From Conus ventricosus (taxonomy: Eukaryota; Mollusca; Gastropoda; Neogastropoda; Conidae), in NCBI GenBank assembly GCA_018398815.1, contig CM031595.1:45895427-45959426 (forward strand): 64,000 nucleotides of DNA, in the 5' to 3' direction. Positions 12,705 through 25,258 of this stretch are shown piece by piece. Made by a program: the position numbers and the translations under genes. How positions within the stretch are numbered: the first letter of the stretch is position 1; every line of letters starts with the position of its first letter. Under the pieces are notes generated by a model. The model saw only the letters and a program-made list of their open reading frames with translations. It ran no database searches and was not told where the DNA came from.

Positions 12705-13743
12705 ATGGCCGGACTCGCCACAGCCCGTCACCTGGCCGCCTATCACCCCACAGCCCATAGCAGCGAGGGCAGCGAGGATGCCAGTTCCCCTTCGCCGGGA
12801 GTGACCACTCCTCCACCCTCTCCCTCCCCGGGAGGAAAAAGTTCGTCCCTCCTGGAAACTCCGACACGCAAGAACAAGCGAAAGCTGAGTGAACCCAAGA
12901 AGCGGGGCACGGACTTCAGCATCAAGCGCCTGTGTCCGGACTCGCCAGGGGGCAGTGCCATGTCCGAAAGTGGTTGCAGCGATGACGGTGGTGAGGAGAA
13001 CAACGGCAGTCTCAGGACCCGGCCGGTGCGGCGAGGGTTGTCTCATGAACGGGACGACTCTTCATCCCGTGGTCCTAGTGAACGAGAGGATACCCCAGTG
13101 CCCAGTGGCAGCAACGGCCTTGTTGCAGGGGCACCCCACCACCCTTTCTTCCCTGCTGGGCTGCCCACCGCCGCCTGCTTCATGCCGGGATTTTATTTAA
13201 CGGACGGTCGTGCAGGTTTTCCCGCACCACCTTTCCAGGCTCTGCCTCTCGGTCTGCCTCATCCCAGCTTCCCCCCTTTGCCGGACCAGCGAGTGGATTC
13301 GCTCCACGGGCAAGGGCAACTCCAGTCACCAGACTCTCAAACCTCAGGATCTGTCTCGTGGGGGAGCCGAGTCCCCGGACAATCTATCTGGAGACGACAG
13401 TGCCCACGGAAGCAGCAGTGGTCGCAAGCCCCGGAAGAACTACAAGAACATGACGCGGGAAAGGCGCGTGGAGGCCAACGCTAGAGAAAGGACTCGGGTG
13501 CACACCATCAGCGCTGCCTTCGAGGCGTTGCGAAGAGCGGTGCCCTCCTACTCTTACAACCAGAAACTGTCCAAGCTGGCCATCCTGAGAATAGCGTGCA
13601 GTTACATCATGGCGCTGGCCAGGTTAGCCGATGTGGACCTTAGCAACCTCACGGAACCTATCGTTCCGGACTCCTTTGCCGATTGTGTTGATCTCTGTAC
13701 GAGGACGATTCAGACGGAAGGGAGGGCACGAAGGAGACACTGA
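12705..13743 (+). CDS. ATOH8/net-type bHLH transcription factor (frame change inside)
   Basis: This gene encodes a nuclear basic helix-loop-helix protein of the ATOH8 (vertebrate) / net (fly) family. These proteins dimerise and bind E-boxes during development. The start is ATG 12705 in a good context (G at -3 and +4), with an in-frame TAA at 12675-12677. Residues 1-195 are Ser/Pro/Gly-rich with a basic cluster at about 54-68 (RKNKRKLSEPKKRG) that could be a nuclear localisation signal. The bHLH lies at about 13453-13640 in a second frame: basic region RERRVEANARERTRVHT, helix 1 ISAAFEALRRAVP, loop SYSYNQ, helix 2 KLSKLAILRIACSYI. After it comes the family-specific tail CTRTIQTEGRARRR, ending at TGA 13741. 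The first frame stays open to 13484 and the second is open from at least 13210, so the switch lies between them. A six-C run at 13271-13276 is a likely site. One extra base would explain it, as would a small intron of length 3n+1 or a real mutation. Family assignment is firm; the exact N-terminal protein is not. Confidence 0.9.
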
Positions 13744-15280
13744 TGCCCTGCCCGCGCCTTAACTACTCGAGTCCGCTTCTGCAATGTGATCTTATACCTT
13801 GTGTATGTGAGTAAGGTGGGCGGCAAGGGTGTTTTTTGTGTTTGTTTGTTTGTTTTATTTTTCCGCCATTTAATTTTGATCTAAATGTGTGTCGTCATTT
13901 TGTCACATTCTGTGACCTGTGTTATTATGCCATTTGACTCCAGAACTTGCTGTCCGCCATCCGACAAAGTCACTTTCGCCATTTGTTGTTCGCTTACATT
14001 TGCTGATCGACAGTGTCTCAAAAAAAAAAAAAAAATCCTGTCACAGACTCACACAACAGACGTTAAACTGTGAAGGACAGTTCTGTGTGGTCAATGATTA
14101 TCCCGTGGTAACTCCTGTTGGGTGAATCATTATCCCTTGGTACGATTGTGGCGTTAGTTGAACGACTCTGCTTTCATGTGTTGATGAAAAAATGTGCATG
14201 GACGTGCTGATGTTCTGAACTGTTGATCTCAGATGACGGAGTCGAGGGGTCACACTGGTGCCAATTCATGGCCATGACTGAAGATCTGCAACGTTGGTGG
14301 TTTTTTTTTTTAATTTGAAAATTTTTTATTTTATTTTATAAAGTTTATTTTATTCCTGCGGAGGTGCTTTCTGCGTGTGAGTTGGAATGTGGATGTAGAG
14401 TGTGAGAAGTAGGTGTTGTCAGTAAGGTGTGGATTAACAGGTTTTTTTTTTTCCTTTTTCTTTCCTTTTCTTTTTAAAGAGGTGTTTTGTCTTTTTGTCG
14501 TAAATTCGCTCAGGTGACCAACAACGCATAACCCAATCTCTCCTAAATTCTTTTAATGTTGAAAATGTCGTGAAACCATTTTTCCTTACGTGTGGGCGTA
14601 ATGGTGATTTCTTCGAATCACACTATTTTTACACCAGTGTTTACATAGAACTTGGACTTTCTGAACTGAATGACTGAATTGCAACAAAAAGTGTGTGTCA
14701 TTGGAACAGCGATCGAGCACATCGGAGTTGCTTTTCCTTGAAATCTAGTCGATCTGTCTCTCATCTTTTTTGTTGTAATTTTGAAAGTGTTTAGTAACAA
14801 GTCACACGAGTAGTATTTTTAACAGTTGTAATATAGATTGTTAGTGGCGTATGTTCATCATACAAGCGCGCGTAACCCCCGCCCACCCACCCGCGTATAC
14901 ATACACATAGAATGCGCGCTTCATTGATCGATGCCAGTCAGAGGGATTTGGTCATTGTGTTTCTAGAGCGCAGGGAAGATTGTTTTACATCCACAGACAA
15001 ACGCGTACGCCGAGGGCGGCACGGTGCAATATATTCGTTTCCAACAACCGAAACTGGGGTCACTGGGTTTGAGCCATCACAGAGTGATTGGTTACAGATG
15101 GTCTTCGTTCTGCATCGGATCCCAGTTTGTATTGGGTACACTGGTTCACGGAACAGGATCGGACTAGACATATGTGTGGGTGGAGGGGTGGGGAGAGAGA
15201 GAGAGGGACGGGTGCTTATGTAGCTTTGTTCGCGAATCCCTGTGTCGGTTTGGAATACATTTTTTATGTGCCTTTGTTTT

Positions 15281-15282
<2 letters not shown>
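13744..15282 (+). other. Probable 3' UTR / downstream flank of the bHLH gene
   Basis: T-rich DNA with oligo-T runs and no open frame of note follows the stop codon. AT-rich stretches near 14310-14355 contain ATTTA-like pentamers. I find no AATAAA close to the stop, so the transcript end is not placed. The assignment as UTR is inferred from position and composition. Confidence 0.35.
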
Positions 15283-15323
<41 letters not shown>

Positions 15324-15456
15324 GACAACTGTCTTAAAATCTTTATTGCCAGCCAGCTTGCAGCATTAGCTGAGAACTAGAATGTCTGCTCCTGTTCACA
15401 AGCACCGTTTAAGCACGCACGCGGAGCTTACCTCTGGAAACAAGATTCTAACCAGC

Positions 15457-15521
<65 letters not shown>

Positions 15522-15525
15522 GGAG
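15283..15525. repeat. (CT)n and (GA)n microsatellites
   Basis: CT lies at 15283-15320 and GA at 15461-15520, with about 140 bases of unique DNA between them. They form a pair of opposite-strand arms that could fold back on each other. Confidence 0.9.
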
Positions 15526-16669
15526 AGGGAAGGGGGGCGGGGTGCGGGGTTGGGAATGGTGTGAGCAGCCATCTGGCAGTGGTACTGATATACCGTGACT
15601 CTTATCTTCCTGCCGGCGCGCCCGCCCTCCGCCGTGGAAGGAAGCAGGATTAACATATCAAGAGCTGATCAAGTCTGGCAGCACTGTCGTTTAACTGATC
15701 GTTCTCTCCACCCCTCGGTCAACTTTCGGTGACTCCAGTCAGTTGACGTCCAGGTCGTGAGCATTCCTTCCCACCACCACACAGACGCGCGCGGCGGGGG
15801 TCTTCGAATTTGCCGTGTATTGTTGGTTACCGTTCTTTGGCTGTCAGACAACACTCCTTGCCGTGTATTGTTTGTTACCGTTCTTTCGCTGTCAGACAGC
15901 ACTCCTCCCTCCTCCTGTTCTCTCAGCCGCCAGCTTGATTTGCCACCCCCCCCCCCCCCCAATCTCTTTTTCTTTATTCATGAACACAAAAGAGCGATAT
16001 GTAAATTGCCCCTTGAACGCTGACATGTATTTCGTGACTATTTGTTCCATCCATTCCACCCTGAGGACATAACTGTTTTTGGTATGAGGGGAGATGGGGG
16101 TGGGGGTGGAGGGGGCTAGGGGTGGGGGTGGGGAAGGGTGGTGGTTGAAGGTAGGAATAAGAACATATTACCTTTTCAATCTGCAGCCTTAGGCTAATTA
16201 AAAGATAAGGGAATATTTATCGTGTTTGAATCGGAAGTTGAAGCTGGTTTTAAAGGGAAATAAGCTTGATTTAGGGTACAAAAGAAAATAGAAAAAAGAA
16301 AAAGAAAGTTGAAACTTCTCGTTTTTCATGTCTGTTTCTTTATGTTAATATTGAGTTTGGCTACCTGAATAGCCGTATTCTGTAAACCTCCCAGCAATTG
16401 GTTGGGAGAGTCGTCAGTATTCAGCTTCTTCTTCTTCGACTTCTTCTTCAAATCGTTTCGATGTATGCCGGAAAGAAGCGTGAGCTGACTAGATAACAGT
16501 TTTCCATTTCTTTATTTTTTTCCTGGTTTGATTTAGACATCTATCACTTGATGTGTTTAAATGCTTCTTGAGTCTACGAGGATCAGGCGGCTTGGCTGCG
16601 AGTGTCTTGCGTGTATGATATTGTAGGCTACATGTTTCAGAGATCAAAAGAAACGAAGAGAGAGAGAGA

Positions 16670-16728
<59 letters not shown>

Positions 16729-17680
16729 AGGGCATCTCATTATTGATCATCATGATGAAATGAACGGAGGACAACACAGTTGCTTCAGCTTACTCTGTGA
16801 TACTACACATGACACTTGAAGTAATGAACAATAACAATGAAAATGATATTCTTGACATGCCGGATACATATAATATTGTCTTTTGAGTGGATTTTTTTTC
16901 AGTTTTTTTTTCTCGAAATAGTGCTTGAGTTGCAGGACTTTGTGTGTGTGTTGTTTGCCTGTTGCCTGTTTGTTTTCTTATTGTCTTTGTCGGGATGTCC
17001 GAACTGTGAAACGTGGTCTGTTGTATGCTTTTCGCTCTTTTTCAGGTTGCCAGAAATCTATACGAGACTTTTGCTTTCATACATGTCTGTTGCTGCCTCT
17101 TCCACCTGCGCGCGCTCGTGCGCGTGCTCGCATACACACACCGCCACCCACCCACGTTTCCCGTTGTATAAATGAGACTGTGTTCCTTATTGTGTTAGGT
17201 ATTGTTTTTCTACCAGTATGCCATGGAGAAAGTATTAAGACATCCAGTTAGTCTATAACGTACGCACATTATGCTTTTCATGGCATAGAGCGATTACTGT
17301 CTCCTCTTGATTATGTTAATTAAAAAAAATCATTATTGGTCCAAACTATGTTTGATTAATGAAAGTGATGCACACTGTTGAAATGGCGTTCGTGTGGGTG
17401 CAGAGACTTTCATCAATGTGTGCGGATTTTTTTAAAAATTGATCTTGATTCATTACTTGTTGGAGTTCGCAAGTTTATGTCTATCATTTTTACTTCGAAA
17501 GCTCTGGAACTAACACTAACAGCTTTCTTCAAAGATGGGTCTCATGGTGTAGTTTAAATATCATGACGGATTTTTGATTGATATTTTATTTTGTGTGATT
17601 TGTGATGTGAAAAAAGATTGCATTGTGAAAACAAAAACATCACAGTATGTATATTTTTGTGTTAGAAAGTGTAAGTTCCA
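15526..17680. other. Intergenic: G4-capable block, (GA)n, short duplication, no gene
   Basis: A near-exact duplication of about 45 bases lies at roughly 15811-15902 (GCCGTGTATTGTT...GTTACCGTTCTTT...GCTGTCAGACA). A poly-C of 15 lies at 15946-15960, a G-rich quadruplex-capable run at about 16089-16140 and a pure GA array at 16656-16725. No frame resembles a protein. Confidence 0.6.
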
Positions 17681-17689
17681 GTGAGTGGG

Positions 17690-17710
17690 TGTGTTGGTGC
17701 GAGTTAGCGT

Positions 17711-17759
<49 letters not shown>

Positions 17760-17773
17760 TGTTGGTGCGAGTT

Positions 17774-17820
<47 letters not shown>

Positions 17821-17832
17821 AGGGGGGGGGGG
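17690..17832. repeat. Tandem duplication of a 68-bp compound microsatellite unit
   Basis: The phrase GTGTTGGTGCGAGTTAGC occurs at 17691 and again at 17759. Each copy is followed by (GT)n and (GA)n. A unique 20-base leader has therefore been copied together with its microsatellite. A short poly-G follows at 17822-17832. Confidence 0.9.
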
Positions 17833-18376
17833 GTTCTCATACGTCCAAAGGGATACAAGCTGCATTGTAGACAAAAGATTGTGTTACACTAAACAGGCAT
17901 TTTCTGCTTCTTTTTTGAAGTGCTGTTTTAAAGTTAACATACAAACATTAGTTCATTAATTGGTGAAGCTAAGATGTATGTGTACATCAATAGTGCGGAC
18001 AGGATCGTCTCCATATTGTGTAGGATCTCATGATGAGCAGATTCGATCCATAGTATTTTCAGTGTGTATCAAACATAAACAATTTCATGGAAAATGCGCG
18101 TGTGTTATCGGATAGACTACTAAAAGGGCGACAAACCTAGATGATCTACATGTTGCCGGGATACCTGTGGCAACTCGCATGTGTGTTATTTTGTTTAACA
18201 GCTGTTGTGAAATGAAAAACCTGGCTTGTTTCCCGCTTTATGTGTTTTCGCCCACACCTGTCTGTGAACATGTGTGTTACTGGATGTGAAATGGTCAACA
18301 ATTTCCCTGCACTTCTGTTCTCGTTGAACTATTTCTTAGCATCAGTTCTTTTGTTTACAGTCTTGGATCAAGATTG
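17833..18376. other. Intergenic sequence, no gene recognised
   Basis: AT-leaning unique DNA. No open frame over 80 codons, no repeat and no RNA-gene signal is seen. Confidence 0.5.
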
Positions 18377-18389
18377 TGTGTGCGCGCGC

Positions 18390-18462
<73 letters not shown>

Positions 18463-18475
18463 GCGCGCGCGTGTT
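18377..18475. repeat. (CG)n-(GT)n-(CG)n compound, Z-DNA-prone
   Basis: Alternating GC at about 18380-18403 leads into GT at 18404-18460 and ends in GCGCGCG. Alternating purine-pyrimidine of this kind favours left-handed DNA under supercoiling. Confidence 0.85.
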
Positions 18476-19690
18476 CTATTAATTTTTTTGTCATATGTCA
18501 TACAGTCTTTCTTTATGTTTTTTTTGAGTTCATGGCTACCACTACCATGTTTTATTGGTATAAATAAACACATACATTTTATTGTTTTACTACAGGTTCT
18601 GTCGTTTGTAATTTCTTATGGATGTCCGAACATTTATCATTGCAAACCACGCGTGGTTTTGTCAGGCCATGTTCACCCGAACTCCGGTTTTGAAGAGTTC
18701 CCTCTCCCCGCCTACACACACGTCGTTCTTCCCATCATCCTACCGGGCGCCCGAAGAGAAATGACTGTTGTTGTTGCTGCTGTTGTGGTTGTTGGGAATC
18801 ATAATTATATTGAAGTGGGACGATTGTAGTCAGTGAAGGGGAATAACTGAAGCGTTTGTTCTGTACGTTCTGCACACGGTGACAGTCCGGATGAGAATGC
18901 GTCTGAAATGTCTGTCTTTGCCAGTCAGTTTATCTGCTAAGAACACTAACTTTTCCTTTGAATGCAGAGTGAACAAAAAAATAGTAAAAAGTAGGGGGAA
19001 AAAAAAGGGGGGGGGGGGAAGGGGTGTAAAATGAAAGTGGAAAAAAAGCACGTGAAACTGTTGACATTGCTTAAACTGTGCGTTCAGGGGTTCAAGGGGA
19101 CACGGAAGGGTTGTAGTATGGGGAAAGATTTCATGGTAAACAGCCAGCAGGTGAAGTGCTCCCACTGAAAGTGGTCGACGTGTTTTGGCACGCATCTTTT
19201 TGATCGAAGGCAAACGGGGCAGGAGCCGAGAGCTCAAGCTGACAAAACAGCTGTCGGCAGGACCGAGCTGTACAGGTAGGCAGGCGATGGGTGGGTTGGG
19301 TGGTGAGGGTTGGAGGGGGGGGGGGGGGATTATAGCTGCCTATATGTGCACCTGGCCACTCACCGCGCACCTGTCCCCGATTGCCGAAAACTTCCCCCTG
19401 ACTGCCTGCTGCGTTTATACAGACGTCTGGATCTTAACGCTTCGCTGCCTTTCCATACCATGTGCTACTGTCGATCGCGGCCATTTCCCCTGTACTGCCG
19501 TTAAGCCTGCCACTGTTCGCGCTTCGTTTCTGTTCTTTTGTGGTGTGTGTGTGTGTGTGTGTGTGTTTTGTGTGGTTGATGTTGTTCTCAGATTTGCGAA
19601 CTCCCTTCATTTCTGACTCCCGGACAGCCCTATCTCTTGCCAGCCTTCTCCACCATCCCCCCACCACCACCCCCTTACACTCCTCCCCAC
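18476..19690. other. Intergenic sequence, no gene recognised
   Basis: Mixed DNA with AATAAA at 18564-18569, a G-rich run near 19009-19018 and another at 19314-19328, and a short GT array at 19543-19566. Open frames are short and overlap on both strands. Confidence 0.5.
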
Positions 19691-19693
19691 CCC

Positions 19694-19694
<1 letters not shown>

Positions 19695-19749
<55 letters not shown>
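19695..19749. repeat. (CT)n microsatellite
   Basis: A pure CT run flanked by C-rich DNA. Confidence 0.95.
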
Positions 19750-19751
<2 letters not shown>

Positions 19752-20879
19752 CGATCCCATGCCTGTCCTCCTCCCTTCTCATTCCACCTGTTTTCTATCT
19801 TCGTCTAAAGTCAGTTCTGTGCAGTCCCTCGGTTCATTCTTGAAACAGCCAGTAAATCTGCTGAGTGTGTGTGTGTGTTTGGGGGCGGGGGAGAAGGAGG
19901 GGGAGAGGAGACGAATTAACGGAAGAACTGGCGAATGCCCGCCATTTACGTCTGCCTGATTGTGTAACTTGAGTAGACTGACAGCAGCAAGTAGATACAT
20001 GTGTATTTGCCTTGTTCGGAAGACAGGTATAAACCCCGCTAAGCCGGTTCACCTTTACTTCAGCGGACATAGCGGGGCAGCGGTCCCACCAGGTCAAATC
20101 CTTGTACCGCCCATACCCGCCTGGCAGTAATGTATTTTACGCTCAATAAACTCCAGTCGGTCTGAATGTGGTCGTGCGGATTATTGCCGCTGAAGTCACG
20201 AGGAAAGTAGAGTAAAGATCGTATGTTGATAGAACCCCAATTTGTAGGCCTCCACCCATCTGCTCTAAGAAAAGCTCCCGTTAGTATGTAATGTTAGCCT
20301 GATGCTATCTATACATATATACAAACTAATCCTTGTCACCGAACAGAAATACTGATGACTTTTAAGATGAAATCGCTCCTTGCGATTAAAACAGAGCCCA
20401 ATATGCTTAGAATGAGTGTGCATTCTGTTCATGTTGGCAGTCGACTCATCAGTGACTGTTAAAAACTAAAGTGACTGAAATGATCACTGAAATCATTTTC
20501 TTGGCTAGGGGTGCAGCTATTCTGTTTTTGTTTTGTTTTGTTTTTCGTTTCTGTTTGTCGTTCCTGTCGTTCTGTAACTCTTTTATCAGACAGTACTTCC
20601 AGGCAACAGTTGAGTTGAAGGACCGCGACCGTCTGAAAGTTCCATACACTCTTTTGCCGCTGTCTGTTCTTGTAGCATTCGTTGCGTATTTCCCGCTGTG
20701 TGGACAGTGTTTCAAGCTGACGAATACTTGATCTTCTCGCTTGACGCAGGGGTTTATATTCCATCCTCCCAGTTCGCCCACCCACTCGCTTTCTTCATTC
20801 AGCATTTTATCGTCTACCTAACAGCTTACTGACTTCCTCCACCCCGCGAACCGATAGAGTCAGGGTGGCCATTTCAGAC
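19750..20879. other. Intergenic sequence, no gene recognised
   Basis: Unique mixed-composition DNA. One minus-strand frame (20449-20805, 118 codons) has no motif I can name and overlaps other frames. Confidence 0.5.
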
Positions 20880-20960
20880 GGCGAAAACGTAAACGTGTGA
20901 CTGTCACGTGACGATAAGTCAGTACGGCTGACGTCACGGGCGGCCAGGTGGCCGCCAAGC
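20880..20960. promoter_or_regulatory. Candidate regulatory cluster: E-box, full CRE, E-box
   Basis: Within about 50 bases lie CACGTG at 20905-20910 (palindromic E-box), TGACGTCA at 20929-20936 (perfect cAMP-response element palindrome) and CAGGTG at 20945-20950. These are known consensus sites for bHLH-zip, CREB/ATF and bHLH or Snail-type factors. No associated gene is visible, so function is inferred from the sites alone. Confidence 0.4.
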
Positions 20961-21576
20961 AGGCGACACACGATGACAGATGACATGCCTTATTGCAGCC
21001 TACGTGTCGCGAGCGGCGAAACTGCTGTTTTAGACGCCTGCCCTCCTGTCGCCAAACTATGTACGCAACGAACCTCCTTCCTTTCTTTTCTTTTTTTTTT
21101 CTCCCCCCCCCTTTTTTTTTTTCTTCTCTTTTTAAGCGCTGTTCTTTCGATCGTGGTGGACGAAGCTGTTTGTATGCGGGTCTGTCTGCTTATGGATGGA
21201 AACATCGTCGTAAATTGAGGAGAGGTAAAGGAGTGAGGGTGGTTGGAGGGAAGGGAAGGGAAGAAGGGAGGGGATCACAGGACGTTCGCGTGTGGCAGGA
21301 TTTTTTTTTCTTTTTAAACCAGACTATAGCTGCCAGGTGACCTGTAGTGCTGTGTCTACAGTTTTTTTTTTCTTCTGTTTTTTGTTGTGTGGTGTGGTTG
21401 AGAGGTTGACTCAACAAGAGCAGGTGCAGGGAACAGCAGCTGACAGTGACTGGCATGATGTAATGGTACATAGGCACTGATAAGATCGGTTGTGTAGACA
21501 CTTGTAGTGCGCTTAGCTGTTGCACAGACAAGGATAATAAAAAAAATAAAACATCTCTGTCTCTGTCTGTCTCTGT

Positions 21577-21589
<13 letters not shown>
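20961..21589. other. Intergenic sequence with T-rich runs, no gene recognised
   Basis: Several oligo-T and C-T runs at about 21080-21130 and 21300-21375. No supported gene. Confidence 0.5.
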
Positions 21590-21653
<64 letters not shown>

Positions 21654-21656
21654 GCG
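21560..21656. repeat. (CTGT)n-(CT)n-(CA)n compound microsatellite
   Basis: CTGT/CT at 21557-21590 leads to a pure CA run ending at about 21650 and then CGCGCGC. Confidence 0.95.
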
Positions 21657-22587
21657 CATACAGAGCTGCTATGTAACGAAAATATAAGCACAGAGAGTAC
21701 CAGAAATAGCATGACTTTTAAGTAAACGTTTGCAAAGTTCCATGCTTTAGGGGAACATGGATGTGCAGAGGGGGTGAATATTTGAATTAAATCTCAGTTC
21801 ACAGGGAAGAAGGTAACACTCGTCGAAACAGATGTTTCCTAATGATGTGTGTTTGGAAGTGTTGATACTTTTATAGAGATCGCAGAATAAAGTCTTAAAA
21901 TCTGAACAGGAAAGTCATAGCAAGTATTCACTTGCAGTTCACATGAAAATTGCCTTCTAAGTGAATTCTATATGCTGTATATATTGCTTTTGGAGATTAT
22001 TGAAATATATTGTAAAGAATTTGCATATATATATGAACAAAGTTTTTCAGTGAAGTTGGTAATACGCTCTCAACCATACAAGACTCAAGGTAATTATCCA
22101 TAAACCATATCTGTTGTAATTTTCTGTAATCTCTACGTGAATAGGTCAAAAGTCCTAATTGTCTGTAATGTAATGATGTCGTTTTGTCCCAGACGGCACG
22201 GGGTTGTATGATCAAAAAGAAAACGGCAAGGGATCGGAAGCGAGTGAAGAGTGGTGGAGTTCATTTAACTTTCGGCCATGCGCTTTCGTAATCATCATTA
22301 GGCTCTTACATAGGTAATGCGTGCATGTGCAAGTTTTGATAAACAGCCTGGGGGTGGACAGCGGTACGGGGAAGGAGGATGTGAGTGTGTGTGTGAGAAC
22401 AGCATGAAGGCGGGATGAGAGTTGGGAAGTTCGTTTAGGCTACGCGGAGACCTACTCGTGATGTATGTACACAGGTAATGCTTTCGTCTACGGTTTTTTG
22501 ATTTTAAAGAGTTATAGAGTGTGTGTGTGTGTGTGAGTCTGACGGGGTGGGAGAGGGACGGATGGGTAAAGTGAGGATCTTTGCGAC

Positions 22588-22623
<36 letters not shown>

Positions 22624-23790
22624 AACCAGCGAGGGTGCAGGTTGTCCCTGGGGCCTTGTCACGCTGCACCTGTGTCGGTGTCGCCCCTTGCGAGAGTCCC
22701 CGCCATCGTGTCGCCAGATGGCAGTTTCATGGGGCGGGAAACAGGCCGCCCGTCTTCATTGCGTCCCGTTCAATGTTGTGTCAAGGCAAACGCGCTATTC
22801 TGTGGCTTGCTGTTCTGTTAGATAGTAACTATAGAACTATACAGCTATCTTCACGAGAGGTACGGTGAAAGGGTGTGAGGTGGGGGTGGAGGGTGGTGAG
22901 GGGTGGCGTGGGGAGAGAGAGAGAGAGAGAGGGGGGGCGAGGGTGGAGGTAGAAACAGGGTGTGAGGATAGGACAGATGGTAGTGATTGGGGACAGGGTG
23001 GGGAAGGAGCAAGACGAGGTAGTAGGGGAAAGGAGGGGGTGTTAGGTAGGTGTGTGTGCGTGTGCGTGTGTGCGTATAGAGAGAGAGAGGAGGGGGTGTG
23101 TGGAGGAGAGGAGAAGCCGGAGTTGGGAGGGATTTGACTAGGAATCGCGCGGCAGGTGTTTGACTGGCAAATCATCTGCCAGTGACAGCCAGTATTACCA
23201 GCCCAGCTACAAGATTAAGGTGGGGAGAGGGATGGCGGAGATGGGGGAAGTGGAGGTGAGGTGAGGGGGCGGGGGGATGGAAGGGGCAGAGAAGGAGGTG
23301 GGTGTGGGGAGAGGAGGGGCGGGACGGAGATCTAGATCTCGAGGATAGTATGGCGTAACCTGCATTTGATCCTGCCATTATTTTGTTGTCGGGCGTTTTC
23401 CAACATCATAAAGACTTTGGAGAGAGGTGGCGGCAAGGCAGAGTGTATGTGGTTGGGTAGTGGAATTGATTTTGATGCTGAGATCACAGATGGTTGATCT
23501 ACGGGCCGGCTGAACTATTTCATCCTTTGTTGTCTGGATTTATATTTTCTATGACAAAAAAAGTTTAATGACGCCCCCCCCCTTCTCTCTCCCTCTCTCT
23601 CTGTATGTATGTATGTATGTATGTGTTCTAGCATTTCAGACGCACGGTCATTTCAAGTGACTCGTGCAGAGACCTACACGAACGTCGATTATTCAGTGTG
23701 TGTTGAGATATGATTGTGAAATATTTTACAATAAACCCTAACAATCTTTCATCGATTACCACCTAAAATTTGTACGTAACGTGCGTAGGT
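21657..23790. other. Intergenic: unique DNA, GT arrays, G-rich and ATGT repeats
   Basis: Short GT arrays lie at 22519-22534 and 22591-22618. A purine/G-rich stretch occupies 22862-23330 and a (ATGT)n tetranucleotide run lies near 23602-23624. No protein or RNA gene is recognisable. Confidence 0.55.
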
Positions 23791-23791
23791 G

Positions 23792-24013
<222 letters not shown>

Positions 24014-24014
<1 letters not shown>

Positions 24015-24317
24015 CTCCACGCCTCCCGATCCAAAAATGTCGACAAACTCTTCAAAACGCGAGTTTTGGTTTACAAACAAAAAAAAAAGAAAAGAAAAGA
24101 AAAAAAGGTTTGCGATGATAAAAGCATGTCCTAGCAAGAGAACGCGGAATCTCTGGTCTTATGTACTTTCTCGTTTCATCCAGAAATGTTGATGGCAGGC
24201 TCTCATTCCATTGATTAGAGAATGAGCGAGATGCGGCTGCCAACTACTGCCATTACATTGATTCTCGTGCGTGAACGTGTGCATTAGTGCACACGTGCAT
24301 ATATGATTTCGTGTGTG

Positions 24318-24368
<51 letters not shown>

Positions 24369-24836
24369 TGTGATTTGTGTGGTCTGTGTGTGTATGTGTG
24401 GTGCGTGCATGCGTTAGTGCGTGCCTCTGTGTGTGTGTGTGCGCGCACACATGCGCGCTTGCTTTTGTGTTTGTATGTTTCTCTCTACGTTGTTTTTTTC
24501 CCATGTTATCGGTGTCTCCAGCGTCAGGGCTACGTTCCGGCATTTGCAAGGCCATAATTTCTTTTCTTTTCTTTTCTTTACTTTTATTGAGCTTTCCTGA
24601 TGATAATCATGGCGATTTACTTTCTTTTATATTTTCAATCTGACGCATCCGTGTTATGTGACACTTTAAAACTTGATTTGTTTTAATTATATATGAAAAG
24701 GTTGTGTGTACTCTGCGATCAAGATTATGACTGTAACGTGTCTCATTGGAAACGCATCTTTTTGTTACGATGTTGCTACAAGGAAAAAAAAAGTTTTTAC
24801 AAATGAAATCGTTTGTCTGTTTTGCTTCCTGCTTGC

Positions 24837-24837
<1 letters not shown>
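24014..24837. other. Intergenic sequence with a (GT)n array, no gene recognised
   Basis: A (GT)n run lies at 24320-24366, followed by degenerate GT/GC sequence to about 24450. The rest is unique DNA without coding signal. Confidence 0.55.
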
Positions 24838-24902
<65 letters not shown>

Positions 24903-24952
24903 AAGGTGCGTGTTCATGCGATCATGCGTGCGTGTTCATTGGGATGGAAGAG

Positions 24953-25028
<76 letters not shown>

Positions 25029-25137
25029 CGTGCGCACACGCGCGCGCACACACTTATACACATACACACACTCGTACACACACACACACACGCGCGCGCG
25101 CACACACACGTATGCACACACACACACACACACGTAT

Positions 25138-25225
<88 letters not shown>

Positions 25226-25258
25226 GCGCGCGCGCACACACGCGCGCACATACACACA
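24838..25258. repeat. (GT)n then long (CA)n/(CG)n compound microsatellite
   Basis: GT at 24838-24900 is followed after about 55 unique bases by a CA-rich block from 24957 to 25258 with CGCG interruptions. The opposed GT and CA arms could form a fold-back. The block abuts the truncated LINE that follows without any intervening sequence. Confidence 0.95.

Noticed and set aside
13210..13484. Two separate overlapping genes at the bHLH locus
   Set aside because: The second frame has no convincing own start and carries only the conserved half; one gene with a frame change is simpler.
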